Shown in pieces: positions 10,724 through 20,541 of a stretch of DNA of 28,092 nt. A program made the position numbers and the translations under genes. Location of the stretch: contig MCGO01000352.1 of NCBI GenBank assembly GCA_002104985.1, positions 1-28,092 of the forward strand. Direction: 5' to 3'. The DNA comes from Rhizoclosmatium globosum. Its lineage: Eukaryota > Chytridiomycota > Chytridiomycetes > Chytridiales > Chytriomycetaceae. Position 1 is the stretch's first letter, and every line of letters begins with the position of its first letter. The notes beneath the pieces were generated by a model. The model did not search any database. It had not been told where the DNA came from and saw nothing but the letters and a program-made list of their open reading frames with translations.

Positions 10724-11033
10724 TTTAAGTGACTTTTGGATGAGGAGAGTGGGCTTGAACGTTTTATTTTTTTGTATTTTTGTGGAGAAGAGATACACCT
10801 TCTATTATTGTCGTTTGAACTCCTCTTTAACTTGTTTTTGATTGAAAAAGAATACCTATTGTTTGTACTTTGCTTTTATATCAGAAGTTGAATGTGTATC
10901 ATGACTTTTGCATGCTGAATGACGTGTACAGGTGCATTCACTCTGCATTCGAATGAATATTCTCGTGAACAGTATTTAACTTGAGGTTTGATTTGAAACT
11001 CTTTTCAAGAAATCCACTGGAAATCAAGCAAGA
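10724..11033. other. Intergenic region between vigilin and METTL21-type gene
   Basis: This carries the AT-rich vigilin 3' UTR and the upstream region of the methyltransferase gene. No coding sequence, repeat or RNA gene is apparent. Confidence 0.5.
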
Positions 11034-11753
11034 ATGGCAACCACGCACACATACACATATGAGCTCAACGACGGCACCCTTCTTGAAGTGCAGCAAGACG
11101 CGGACGTCCTCGGAGCGACAGTTTGGGACTCGAGTCTTGTCCTCGCAAAGTACCTTGAAAAGCAGCTTCCGTCGCTCGTGACCAAAGGCTTCTCCGGATC
11201 AGGAACCAGATCAACTCCGAACACGCACGTGGGTCCAGTCCGGATTCTCGAACTTGGCTCTGGCTGTGGTCTTCTTGGCCTGGTTGCGAGTGCGATCGTG
11301 AACGAGGCAACCGTCGTCGTTTCAGACGTGGAGAAACTGCGCCAAATCCTCAAAGTGAATACGGAAAGGGCTGCGAATGTGCAAGTGAAGACTCTTGAGT
11401 GGCGCTCGGAGGATCAATGCAAAGAACTGGGGCTCAGTTCGCCACTGCCTCCGGACGTTGAAGCGTTGCTACCGGTTGATGTTATCTTGCTTGCCGACTG
11501 TGTATACGACGAATCTTGCTTTGCTCCATTGAACTATACCCTCAAAGCCCTCTGCGATAAGAACCCAAACACACTTGTCATTATGGCTTATGAACGAAGG
11601 AATTTCGACAAGGAAGTCTCCTTCTTCAAACAGTTTGGAGAGCATTTTAGATTTAGGCATGTTATGGAAGACGATTTGGATCCACGATTTAAGGCGGTTG
11701 ATGAGATTTACCTGTTTTTGGCAAAGAGAAGATCTGACAAGGAGGATTTCTGA
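11034..11753 (+). CDS. METTL21-type protein-lysine methyltransferase
   Basis: An intronless 239-residue seven-beta-strand SAM-dependent methyltransferase. Motif I is LELGSGCGLLGL (residues 72-83). The acidic end of strand 2 is VVVSDVE (95-100). The family-typical DxxY motif is ADCVYDE (154-160), followed by MAYERRN (184-190). A W near residue 31 precedes motif I, as in METTL21/EFM proteins. Members of this family methylate lysines of translation factors, Hsp70 or VCP. I cannot tell which substrate applies here. The gene converges with the PDXDC1-like gene. AATAAA at 11801 is its likely poly(A) signal. There is no frame problem. Confidence 0.85.
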   Translation: MATTHTYTYELNDGTLLEVQQDADVLGATVWDSSLVLAKYLEKQLPSLVTKGFSGSGTRSTPNTHVGPVRILELGSGCGLLGLVASAIVNEATVVVSDVEKLRQILKVNTERAANVQVKTLEWRSEDQCKELGLSSPLPPDVEALLPVDVILLADCVYDESCFAPLNYTLKALCDKNPNTLVIMAYERRNFDKEVSFFKQFGEHFRFRHVMEDDLDPRFKAVDEIYLFLAKRRSDKEDF

Positions 11754-11800
11754 TGAAGGCTGACATCTGCAATATCGTAACTATTTGATTGCGCGCATGT

Positions 11801-11853
11801 AATAAATCCCTCTTGCTGCAGTTTTTTTTTCTGTTTTAAATTGGTGCTTTATT
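11801..11853. terminator. Facing poly(A) signals between two convergent genes
   Basis: AATAAA on the plus strand at 11801-11806 serves the methyltransferase. tttatt at 11848-11853 is AATAAA on the minus strand, just past the stop of the PDXDC1-like gene. Only 132 bases separate the two stop codons, so the transcripts may overlap. Confidence 0.55.
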
Positions 11854-11885
11854 CCAAGAAATTTAAAACTTCATTCACCACCAAA

Positions 11886-14800
11886 CTAATGACACTCCCC
11901 ATCCCCAACATAACTTATACGCCTGCTAAACTCATCGTCTTCCAACTCTCCTTCAGGAAGCTCCTCCTCTTCCTCCTCCTCTTCACCGTCAGCTTCCTCT
12001 CCCGAATATTCATAGCCATCCACCTCGCTACTCGAATCCCTATGACTGTTCGATTCAGCATCTTCAACAACAGTAGCCTTTACAATCTGCGTCTCATCAA
12101 TAGGCTCGACATGAAAACCTCCCGAAAGCGTAAAACTCTTCACAACAGCTCTCACGGCTCCCGGACCGCGTTTACCACCACTAACATCGTCAAAACTTCT
12201 ACTCGAAGTCGCACGCTGCAAACTCTCCAAACTCATTTTCCTTGTAAAACCTGCCTTCTCTTCACTCACAATGGCAGTCTCGCCATCAGGAGACGGAAGC
12301 ACACCCATAAGTCCCAACACAGTTCCAATCACTGGAAGGCTCTTAAACAAAGAGACTTCTTCAGCAACCATTTGTCTACGGAGACAAGTTTCCGCTTCGC
12401 CAATACCGCGACGAACAACTTCAGAGAGAGTAGCAAGGAACTGATCTCCACGTTCGAGCTCCCTCCCCTTTTTGAGAATGGATTCTAAAAGACTGGAGAG
12501 TGTGTGTTGAGGAGTGATTGTTCCGATACGGATACATCGTGTGATTTTCGAGAGACCGCCTCTGGCGTCTGGGTTCCATGATTTAGAAATAATTCCGCGG
12601 CTAAAGATTGTTTCATGGTCTGAGGCCAACGCGTCTGCCATGCATTCGTTCAAAGCGTCCAAGTCCTTCACAACACCAGGATCAATTGGATCAGCTTCGA
12701 GCTCTAAGTAACTAGGTGTGAAGTGAATTCCACCAAGGCCGATAAATGGCTGGTCGTCGGTGGTTTGGGCGTTTCGGAAAGGAAGAACTTTTGAAGGTGG
12801 GATATATCTCAATTCAACGCAGAACTCTGGCTTTGAGACAAGGGACTCAACTGCCTTCTGCATTGAGAATGTCCTGTTGATACTTTCGCCGATTTCAGTC
12901 ACCTGGTCAAGCAGAAGAGATACAAGTTCGTGATGCGATTGAATACTTGAAGAATCTAATTAAAATGTCTTTTTTAATTTGTTGTGTCATATTGCAAAAC
13001 ACTCACGATAATTCATCGCCTGATAGCGAATCCATGTAAATCCTGCAAAAGGTACCAGCTCAAGTTGAAGGTAATCCTTCAAGTCATCAGATAGCATATC
13101 AAACAACTAAAAAACATCATTAGGCTCAAACCTCGGAATAAAATAAAATCAAAACTCACAACACGAGTTCCAAGTTCGCCATTCATCTTATTCCCCCATG
13201 CCTCTCTGCGACTTTGCTCCATCTCCATCAGACTCTCCTTCGTTCCGAATCCAGGAGTCCAAGGGCTGGCTCCTTGATAAGCTGGCTTCGGAATAAACGA
13301 CATTGGTTTCTCTGGAACATGAGATTTGTGCAATGGCAGCGGCATGGGATGAGTCAAGAGAGTCTCGCTGACAGAAACAGTTGGTTGAAACCGGAACAAA
13401 ACAGTCAAGGAGTTGTTTTCCAATGACGACGCGGTATGATGAACATCAATATCTGGAAGAGATTCTAGCGTAACAGTAATTTTGTCAACCTGTGTATGCT
13501 TTAGTATAGCAGATTTGATGAGAAAAGGAAACACATACCAGCTGTCTACCCTCCAAATAAAGCGCCGCAACATTTTCAATCCATCCGCTCTTTGAAAACA
13601 ATCGCCAAGGAAGTGTGTAAATACTCTTTGTCGTCTCCAAACAAACATCCGCAGCAACAATTCCATTACACGCTGCATGAAACAACGCACTACTGCTCAT
13701 CCTTTTCAGCAACTTTGCACTATTTCCTGTACTTCCTCCACCCCCATTTACACTTGTGACTGAAGACACAGACCCGCTTCGACTCATTTCCCCGCTCGTC
13801 CTTTGCTGCAACACACTAGCAATCAAAGCACCTCCAGCACTGCTGCGACGACGACCTCCGATTTGGAGGACGCCTTGTTCCAAAACCGACGGCGTGAAGG
13901 TTTCGAACGCGTCAAGGTGGAGTGGATCCATGAGACGTGGGTCGACAGTGTTAAAGAAAGTGACAGGTGTGAGGATTGGAGACTGGAGCTTAAATGCAGG
14001 TGTTGGATACAAAGTGATAGAGTCTGCTTGTCGTAACGCTGTTAGTTGGGTGTTTGGTGTTGACAACGTCATTGAATCCGAAACTAGAGCAGCCGAATCA
14101 CTATATACATGAACATCAGCGTTATAAGGCTTTAGGTATTCCAAACGACTTACCACTCCACATGCATCCAACATCCAAACCTCGAACACGCCTCCCTCAC
14201 TTTCCCCAACGCGTCCCACTCCCCAGAACCAGCAGAACCCAAAGCCCGACAAACAACAACACACGGTCTACGCCCAACAGCAACGTCTTCGCTCAAAAAC
14301 GCAGACAGACACGCGACATCCATAGAATCCGAGTCAGGCGAAAGAGACGGAATCCGTCTGATTTTCGCAGTCGGCGCATGAGAAGGGAGACCAATCAGCG
14401 CCCAATACTTTTTGATAACTTTCTCAGGATCGTCTTCGAGTGTGGACGTGGAGGGAACGTAAAATACTGGGATGGAAGCTGAAGTGATACGATCTGGTGA
14501 AGGACCCATGCATAGAAAAGTGGCAGTTCTATATACTTGGGTTTGAGAGTTGGTTAGTTTGGAATGCTTGAAGGAAGGGGGGGAAAGCGAAGTGTACCTT
14601 GTATTTCCTTGAAGGGGAGGCGACCTGCAGCGTAGTCTGTGTTTCCATGATACTGCGCGTGCTTAAGATCTGGTAAACTGTGTATAGTATGTGGGGGGGA
14701 TAAACGAGGTGAGTTTTGACAGGTCAGCTTTCGCTGAAAGCACAACACATACCTAGCCACACGGCTAAACCAGGCCTTGTTTCTTGTCTCAAGCTCTTCA

Positions 14801-14997
14801 TCGGTTTCGTCAAACTTGTTCTTTGTCAATGATTCCAATTGAAGTTGGAGTTGTTTGAGTGGCTCAAGGGCAACTTCCACATCCTCCTCCTCGAATGTTG
14901 CAGCAGAATCTTTGAATGTTGAAGAAAGAAGATGCGTGGATTTGCTCTGGATTTCAACCTCAGTCTCGGTGGTTGGAAGTCTTTCTTCAGTCAGCAT
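11886..14997 (-). CDS. PDXDC1-like (PLP-decarboxylase-fold) protein, seven exons
   Basis: Exons on the minus strand are 14997-14753, 14677-14598, 14535-14154, 14100-13539, 13489-13160, 13106-13007 and 12955-11886. They sum to 2769 nt, exactly 922 codons plus stop, with all introns GT...AG (49-75 nt). Regions resembling animal PDXDC1 are DVACLSAFLSEDVAVGRRP...CWMHVE (to residue about 235), DSMTLSTPN (about 246) and LSEVVRRGIGEAE...LPVIGTVLG (about 744-780). The C-terminus is acidic (poly-Glu). PDXDC1 belongs to the group II PLP-dependent decarboxylase fold. Where active members have an Asn-Pro-His-Lys motif, this protein reads STPNTQL, with no lysine seen, and the segment between HVE and DSMT is short. 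It may be a pseudoenzyme. The family call rests on my recollection of the animal protein. Confidence 0.8.
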
Positions 14998-15050
14998 TCA
15001 GTTTTGGTTTTCCAAACAACTTTTCGTGAATAAGAATATCACAAACTTCA

Positions 15051-16006
15051 ATGTCAGTAAACTGGAATAATTATGCTGCTAATGCGCTATTTACTTTCCA
15101 AAAACGAATGTGGACTAGAAAGGCGACCCGCCTCTGCCAACAACGTGCCAATGTCACTTCGTATGAAGAATACGATGACTCTTTCGACAAGAAGGACGTC
15201 AAAAGAGCTAAGAGACAGCGCAAGAGACGACACACTGAAAAGTAACAGAAACTTGAAAAACACAAACAAGAGCACAAACCGCAGTTTCGACAGGAACAAA
15301 TCAGCGCAACCACAATCGAAATGATGCCTCTAGAAGTATTGGACGAGATTGTCGGGTACCTCCGCGACTACTGGTCAATGATACGCTTTTGTTGTGCCTT
15401 TCCAGCCTTAAACAAGTATGCTTCAATATTGTATGCAATGGAAGCCTTGCATCCAGGAAAAGATGTATTCGACTTCTGGCCAAACTTCTGATCTGATTGT
15501 ATTGAGCTAAACGATTTCACTGACAAAGTTGTACCAAAGTTATACATCAGACTGCTTGATCAATTTAATGGATACACGAAACTCTCTGAGATAGATCCAT
15601 CAGATATTGAAAAGAGAGTCCAGTATTCATCAAAGAATATTTCGCTGACGTTACACAGTTTCATGTCAATGGCAGAATGGGGTAAATTCACCACAACACA
15701 CCGAAAGAAGATTGTCGAGCTCGCTATGATGGCATACCTATCTCCGATTCCTGCCCAAAATCTATTTCGCGAACTCAACCCATCAAAAATTGTGTTAAAT
15801 AACGTGTTATGGAAGTAAACGCGTCAAAAGGGATTCTTTCAGACGTGATTCAAAAAATGCCTCAGACAAATCTTCAATTATTGCAGCTTAAATTCATGAG
15901 CCATAAGAAAAACTTTCTCAATAGTCCTGAAATTTAGTTGGATGAAATTGAGAGAGCTGGACTCCGTTGGCACAGGATAACCGACGGAATTGCGGTGACT
16001 AGGTAG
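15051..16006 (+). pseudogene. Decayed F-box-like paralogue
   Basis: In one frame the region resembles the intact gene at 16082-17143: MMPLEVLDEIVGYLRDYW...ALNKYASILY against MLPQELLDEIIRYLRE...ALNEYASTLY, then LLDQFNGYTKLS and AEWGKF. It is broken by TAA at 15243, TGA at 15489 (aacttctga), TAA near 15819 and a TAG in the tail. A segment of the LRR-like region is missing before SDVIQKMPQTNLQLLQLKF. The tail ends VTR-stop like its neighbour. It lies in the part of the window where other frames are clean, so this is probably true decay rather than sequence error. Its first ATG sits only 53 bases from the start of the divergent PDXDC1-like gene. Confidence 0.82.
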
Positions 16007-16081
16007 TTGGTTATAATGAAGTATCATTAGTTTTTGATGTCTTGAGAAGGTTCACAACCCATTGACATTAAATTTGTTAAA

Positions 16082-17143
16082 ATGGAATATTCATCCATAA
16101 CTGGCAGTCCTCTTCAACAGCCTCAGAATACCCGCTCTGATCACGAACTCAGCAATTCGTTCGACATGAAGGAAATTCAAGCTACTCTGCGAGAGTGCAC
16201 CATGCAAGATATCGGATGTGGAGTCAAGCAACTTGAAGTCGAAGCAGCCCATCTATCTCAAGCAAAGCCTGAGAGCTCAATCACAATCGAAATGCTTCCT
16301 CAGGAATTGTTAGACGAGATTATCAGATATCTCCGCGAAGGAAAGGACATGATACGGTTTTGCCGTGCCATACCAGCATTGAATGAATACGCTTCCACGT
16401 TATACACCGTTGGCGGCCTGCATCCCCAAAAGCGACTAGCGTTAACCGACCTCTGGCCAAACTGCTTGAAACAGGGAATATTAATTGACAACAAAGTCGT
16501 AAAAGCATACACAAGTCTACTCGACAGGTTCAACGGATACACCGAACTCTCTGGCGTACACATATCCGACATAGCAACACAATCCAAACATTCATCACGC
16601 AATCTTTTGTTAAGGTTGAGCCCGAGATACGTGTCTTCTCACTTGATTGAATGGGGGAAATTCGTTACATTGCACCAAAAGAAGGTTATTCATCTAGAAT
16701 TCTCTGTTCTCAAGGAGCTTCCAGAGCCACTTGCATTTCAAGGACTCAATCCAACAAAGGTTGTGATGCATGATGCTTTCTGCAATGAAGACATATCATA
16801 CATGTTACAATTCTGTTCATGTATTTTGTGCTTTGAAGTACGCTACAAAGATCTTGGACGGGAAGGTGGAAGAGAGAGATTAGTAAGAAAGTTGCCTTCT
16901 TTGCCTTTGCTTCCGTCTCTGCGGGAACTCATATTAGTCAATACATCAAGAAATATTGTATCAGACGTGATTCAAAGTCTATGTCGGACAAATATTCAAC
17001 GCTTGGAGCTCAAAATGGTATGGACGTTTTTCAATGCCGTTTTGTTCAGGGATTTTCCTACTCCTGAGATAAATATGATTGAGAAAGAAGGGCTTAAGTA
17101 CAGCATAATAAGTCAATCCAGAATTGTTGTAACAAGAATATAG
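16082..17143 (+). CDS. F-box-like protein with LRR-type C-terminal region
   Basis: A 353-residue intronless frame. Residues 71-110 (MLPQELLDEIIRYL...MIRFCRAIPALNEYA) fit an F-box: Leu-Pro start, then alternating hydrophobic helices. The rest resembles short irregular leucine-rich repeats (LNPTKVVMHDAF, SLRELILVNTSRNIVSDVIQSL). F-box proteins recruit substrates to SCF ubiquitin ligases through Skp1, and large divergent families occur in chytrids. The substrate is unknown. It is the intact partner of the pseudogene just upstream, pointing to tandem duplication. The stop is only 14 bases before the next ATG. Confidence 0.68.
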   Translation: MEYSSITGSPLQQPQNTRSDHELSNSFDMKEIQATLRECTMQDIGCGVKQLEVEAAHLSQAKPESSITIEMLPQELLDEIIRYLREGKDMIRFCRAIPALNEYASTLYTVGGLHPQKRLALTDLWPNCLKQGILIDNKVVKAYTSLLDRFNGYTELSGVHISDIATQSKHSSRNLLLRLSPRYVSSHLIEWGKFVTLHQKKVIHLEFSVLKELPEPLAFQGLNPTKVVMHDAFCNEDISYMLQFCSCILCFEVRYKDLGREGGRERLVRKLPSLPLLPSLRELILVNTSRNIVSDVIQSLCRTNIQRLELKMVWTFFNAVLFRDFPTPEINMIEKEGLKYSIISQSRIVVTRI

Positions 17144-17157
17144 TTGATATTTTTTGA

Positions 17158-18687
17158 ATGAGTAAGAATTCTCACAGAAAGCAAAACAAAGACATTTTGA
17201 TGAGTTTCCAGACGGCCATTGGCACAGAAGCGTCAGGGCATCTTGAAGAGTATTCTGCACCGACTAGACGCGGGTCAGCAACACGACGCACTCGGGCGAC
17301 GCGAGGGAGTGTTTCAGCAATTGATTCGAAGGCGAATGTTGTTCCAAGTGCAAAGAAAGCACAGATTGAGGCAACTTCTTTTGGTAAGAAAGAAGAAGAA
17401 GAAGTTGGAGCAGTGGAGAACGAAGACGAAGAAGACGAAGGAGGCTTCGCAAACGACAACTTGAAAGACAAACCACCGCCGTCACTCGAACCAACGCCAC
17501 AACTCGTCGCGTCTCTTCCGCTTCCGCTTTCGCTTTCTCGATCGCCATCGCCATCGCCGCAACTTTCAAAACACGAACTCGAACTCGAACTCGAACTCGA
17601 ACTCAATCTCGAAAAGGAGAAGCCGCGCCGCCCGTCAATCCAAATTAACCTGTTTCAAAACAACAACGATCACATTCAAAAAGACGATGATGAAGAAAAC
17701 AACGACAACGACGACGACGACGTGTCCGATGTCGTGTCAGAACTCTCGGAGGATGGTGATGCTGTTGTTGTTGTTGGGGAACAGCCGCAAAAGCAGGAAC
17801 CAACTGATCAAGATGACCAAGTAGAAGCACGCTCGGCCACTTCTTCAACGGCCACTGCCTCTTCTTCAACCTCAGAAGAGACCCAGGAATCCCTCTACTC
17901 TCTCGACTCTTTCCTCTCCCAACAAGACATTACACCCCTCCCCACAGACGACACAGAAACCCTCACCCTCAAATTACTCCTCGCATCCGCAAAATCCGAG
18001 TCTTCTCTCCTCAGATCCCTCCTCTCAACAACTGCATCCACCCTCTACACCCTAAAAACAACTGAACTCGACCTCGAAACAACTCTAGTCCTTCAAGACG
18101 CCCACCCAACCCTTTTATCCCACTACTCCACCCTCTCCCAAAAACACGCAGAAAACATGTCCCGCCTCTCTTCGAAACTAGACGCTTTGAGGACTCACGC
18201 CATCGACACATGCATGCATACAGTCAAACTACACAACGACACTTTCCTTGCTCGTCGGTCTCATATTCGGGAAGACCTTGTGTCGGATTCCATGCATTCA
18301 AATACTACTTTGACGAGCGAGTATTTGGCGAGTCGTCTTGTTGTCGACTTGAGTATTCCTAGTAGTACCAGTAGTTCTTTGAAGAGGAAAGAGTGTAGTG
18401 CTTTGAATACTGTTGATGCACCGAATTGGATTCAGTCGGCGGTGCAAACGAGAAAACGGATGCGGTCAGCGACGTTTGTGAGAGGTGGGAGGAGAGTTGG
18501 GTTGGGGGTTGCGGTGGTGCCTTCTTCTGGTTGTGAATCGTTAGGAAGGAGAGATGTAGAAGACGATTTGAATCTGTTGCGTGTTCTTTCTGCAAGTGCG
18601 AATGTGTCCATCAATGGAGAAGTTGTTGGTACTGAAGAATCTATGGGGGATGTTGTTGTAGGTGGGTCGGCTATGGCTGTGGAGTGA
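17158..18687 (+). CDS. Sds3-like (SUDS3/BRMS1-type) chromatin protein, copy 1
   Basis: An intronless frame of 509 residues. The N-terminal half is low complexity: basic, then acidic, SR/SP-rich, with an EL repeat and Asp/Asn runs. Residues about 265-400 form a helical region of the Sds3/BRMS1 pattern: TTELDLETTL..DAHPTLLSHYSTL followed by a long heptad-like stretch. In that family an HPEYL motif starts the coiled coil. A distinct tail (GGRRVGLGVAVVPSSGC...RRDVEDDL, residues 443-471) is shared with the copy at 20542. Sds3 proteins hold together the Sin3/Rpd3L histone deacetylase complex in the nucleus. The assignment is by pattern only. The ATG at 17158 lies 14 bases after the F-box stop, so the ATG at 17200 (MSFQTAIG) is a reasonable alternative. 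Confidence 0.55.
   Translation: MSKNSHRKQNKDILMSFQTAIGTEASGHLEEYSAPTRRGSATRRTRATRGSVSAIDSKANVVPSAKKAQIEATSFGKKEEEEVGAVENEDEEDEGGFANDNLKDKPPPSLEPTPQLVASLPLPLSLSRSPSPSPQLSKHELELELELELNLEKEKPRRPSIQINLFQNNNDHIQKDDDEENNDNDDDDVSDVVSELSEDGDAVVVVGEQPQKQEPTDQDDQVEARSATSSTATASSSTSEETQESLYSLDSFLSQQDITPLPTDDTETLTLKLLLASAKSESSLLRSLLSTTASTLYTLKTTELDLETTLVLQDAHPTLLSHYSTLSQKHAENMSRLSSKLDALRTHAIDTCMHTVKLHNDTFLARRSHIREDLVSDSMHSNTTLTSEYLASRLVVDLSIPSSTSSSLKRKECSALNTVDAPNWIQSAVQTRKRMRSATFVRGGRRVGLGVAVVPSSGCESLGRRDVEDDLNLLRVLSASANVSINGEVVGTEESMGDVVVGGSAMAVE
17575..17604 (+). repeat. Hexanucleotide repeat GAACTC x5
   Basis: Five perfect GAACTC units encode ELELELELEL within the low-complexity half of the first Sds3-like protein. 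It is a coding minisatellite, likely length-variable. Confidence 0.9.
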
Positions 18688-18930
18688 TTGATTATGAAGG
18701 ATTAGGAGAAGTTATTTATTAGACAGACGGCAATTAAATTTATTTATTTATTTTATTTGAACTTCATCTTCAATTCTCTTGTCAGCTTGCGAATGTGTCA
18801 GTCAATATAAATAACCAAGCCATGGAACGACTAGGGTGTGAGTCAAACTCAACCCTAACCCTTCTAAGGTTGGTTCTAATAATAAGTGGGCGGGAAAACG
18901 ATTACCAGAAATCTCACTGGAAATCTCACA

Positions 18931-20106
18931 ATGCTTTGCGGTAAACATGCACCACAACCACCGTCGCCGCAGCCACCACAAACGCCACAGCCTCCAAACA
19001 AATGGATCGCAGCGGCAGTGTACAAGCGCGTGTTTCAAGTAGCCGCCGCGAAAGTTGAGGAGAAGCCATCGTACATCCGCGACATGTTCATGAGCGAGAT
19101 CGAACCCGCCCTCCGCGCCGCACTCATGCCCGTCCTGTCCGACGCCGAGCACGAAATCAGTCACTTCAAAGCCGCCATCGACCGCGCATCAAACTTGACC
19201 ACAGAACACAAACAACTCTCCCTCGCAGCTGCACAGACACGGGCCCTGGAATTCACCGCCAAGAAGACGGCTTGGTACGAAGAACGCGCGTTTCTCAAGG
19301 AGCAAGTCAAAACCGCTGAGGCTGCGACGCTCGCGCTTGAAACCGACATCCAAGCGGCCAACAGCACAATCAAGGAGCTCAACGACACAATCAAGACTTT
19401 GTCGCCTTGGAAAAGGAATCTTCAGCAAGTGTATGACCTGATTGGTAAATTGCAAAATACCCCACCAAAGGCTTTTCGTCCGGAAACAGTGTCAAACGTG
19501 TGTCGTATAAAAGGATGTCACAGAATCAATCAAAAGATGGATTCAAAGCAGGCCTTGCGTTCACATCAAAGGATTATCATTGCGACTCTTTTAAGGTTAG
19601 GTTTCTGGGAAGCCATGCTTCAGAAGGTAATTTGCTCTCATAAAGTCTTTTTATTCTGAATCATCGTCTTAGAGTACTTCCGCCCTCCTGATGGAATGCT
19701 CCGATGCCACATCTGCAATAATTACGCTCAGAAGAACAGTTGCTCTTTCAGAAAACATGCTAAATCCTGCCGTGGAGTAAAAGAAGAAGTTAGTGACTAT
19801 GACGACGAAATGGAGAATGCTGAGGACGAAAATGATGAAAGCAATGACGAGGAAGAAGAGGTGGAAAAAGATATTGAAAGTAACGAAAATTATGATCAAG
19901 TTTATGACCGTGATGTGGATGCAGACGAGGACGATGAAGTCTCGAACGAAAATGACGATGGTGCTGACGATATGCCAGGAATCAAGTAATTTCCCTTCGT
20001 CTTATCTTCTCACATCTAACATCATCTTAGCAATATGGATCTCAACAATTTGTCGATTGCAAGAAAAGAAGCCGTTTTTGACTTTCTCAAGACATTGCCA
20101 AAGTGA
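18931..20106 (+). CDS. Coiled-coil protein with C2HC zinc finger and acidic tail
   Basis: The start at 18931 (MLCGKHAPQ) is followed by a Pro/Gln linker and a long coiled coil (residues about 75-158). Introns are 19627-19672 (46 nt) and 19986-20030 (45 nt, CTAAC branch). The second exon carries MLRCHICNN...SFRKHAKSC, a C-x2-C-x13-H-x3-C finger, then a strongly acidic stretch. The short last exon ends MDLNNLSIARKEAVFDFLK..., stop at 20104-20106, with splice phases matching. Between about 19450 and 19490 the frame must change by one. After it the sequence reads TSKDYHCDSFK...EEYFRPPDG into the finger. I do not recognise the family. The finger and acidic tail suggest a nuclear protein. It lies between two Sds3-like paralogues, but no functional link is shown. 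Confidence 0.6.
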
Positions 20107-20541
20107 TGGGGAAGAGGTTGAGATTATAGTGGGAGTTGAAAGATATGAAATAAACGACGTGGTATTCATAAAGTTGAGTGTTGCTTCCGAATCTCTATGA
20201 TCGCCAGAATTTCCTACAGCCATAGACCTCCGTGTCTCAAGTTCGTCATAATCCTGACCATCGTGCAAATTAAGCTTGGACTAAAGAAACTGTAATCCTG
20301 GCTTCCCAACATCTTAAATGCCATCTGTATAATCTCTTAACGTTATTCAGATCGATGTCTTATTGGAGTCGATTCTGAAAGGTAATAACTCAAAGTGGTC
20401 GGAGAAAAAAAGCTCACTTTGAAACATCGCGTGTCTCTGACCACATCCCTTGAGACCTCTGCCCCCCACTTGACGCCACCGCAACCACCACCGCCACCGC
20501 CGACAAGCCAGTTCTCTTCCACCTGAATCCAAGTGAAAGCG
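20107..20541. other. Intergenic region upstream of the second Sds3-like gene
   Basis: No supported gene. Minus-strand open frames here have no family features. The plus strand near 20480-20510 is a CCACCGCC-type tract (coding poly-Gly in reverse), probably upstream or UTR sequence. Confidence 0.45.

Noticed and set aside
11841..12488. Plus-strand open frame of 215 codons
   Set aside because: It is antisense to the last exon of the PDXDC1-like gene, whose seven exons close in phase.
15051..15245. Separate small basic protein (64 codons)
   Set aside because: The same frame continues past its TAA into clear F-box-like sequence, so it is the front of the pseudogene rather than a gene of its own.
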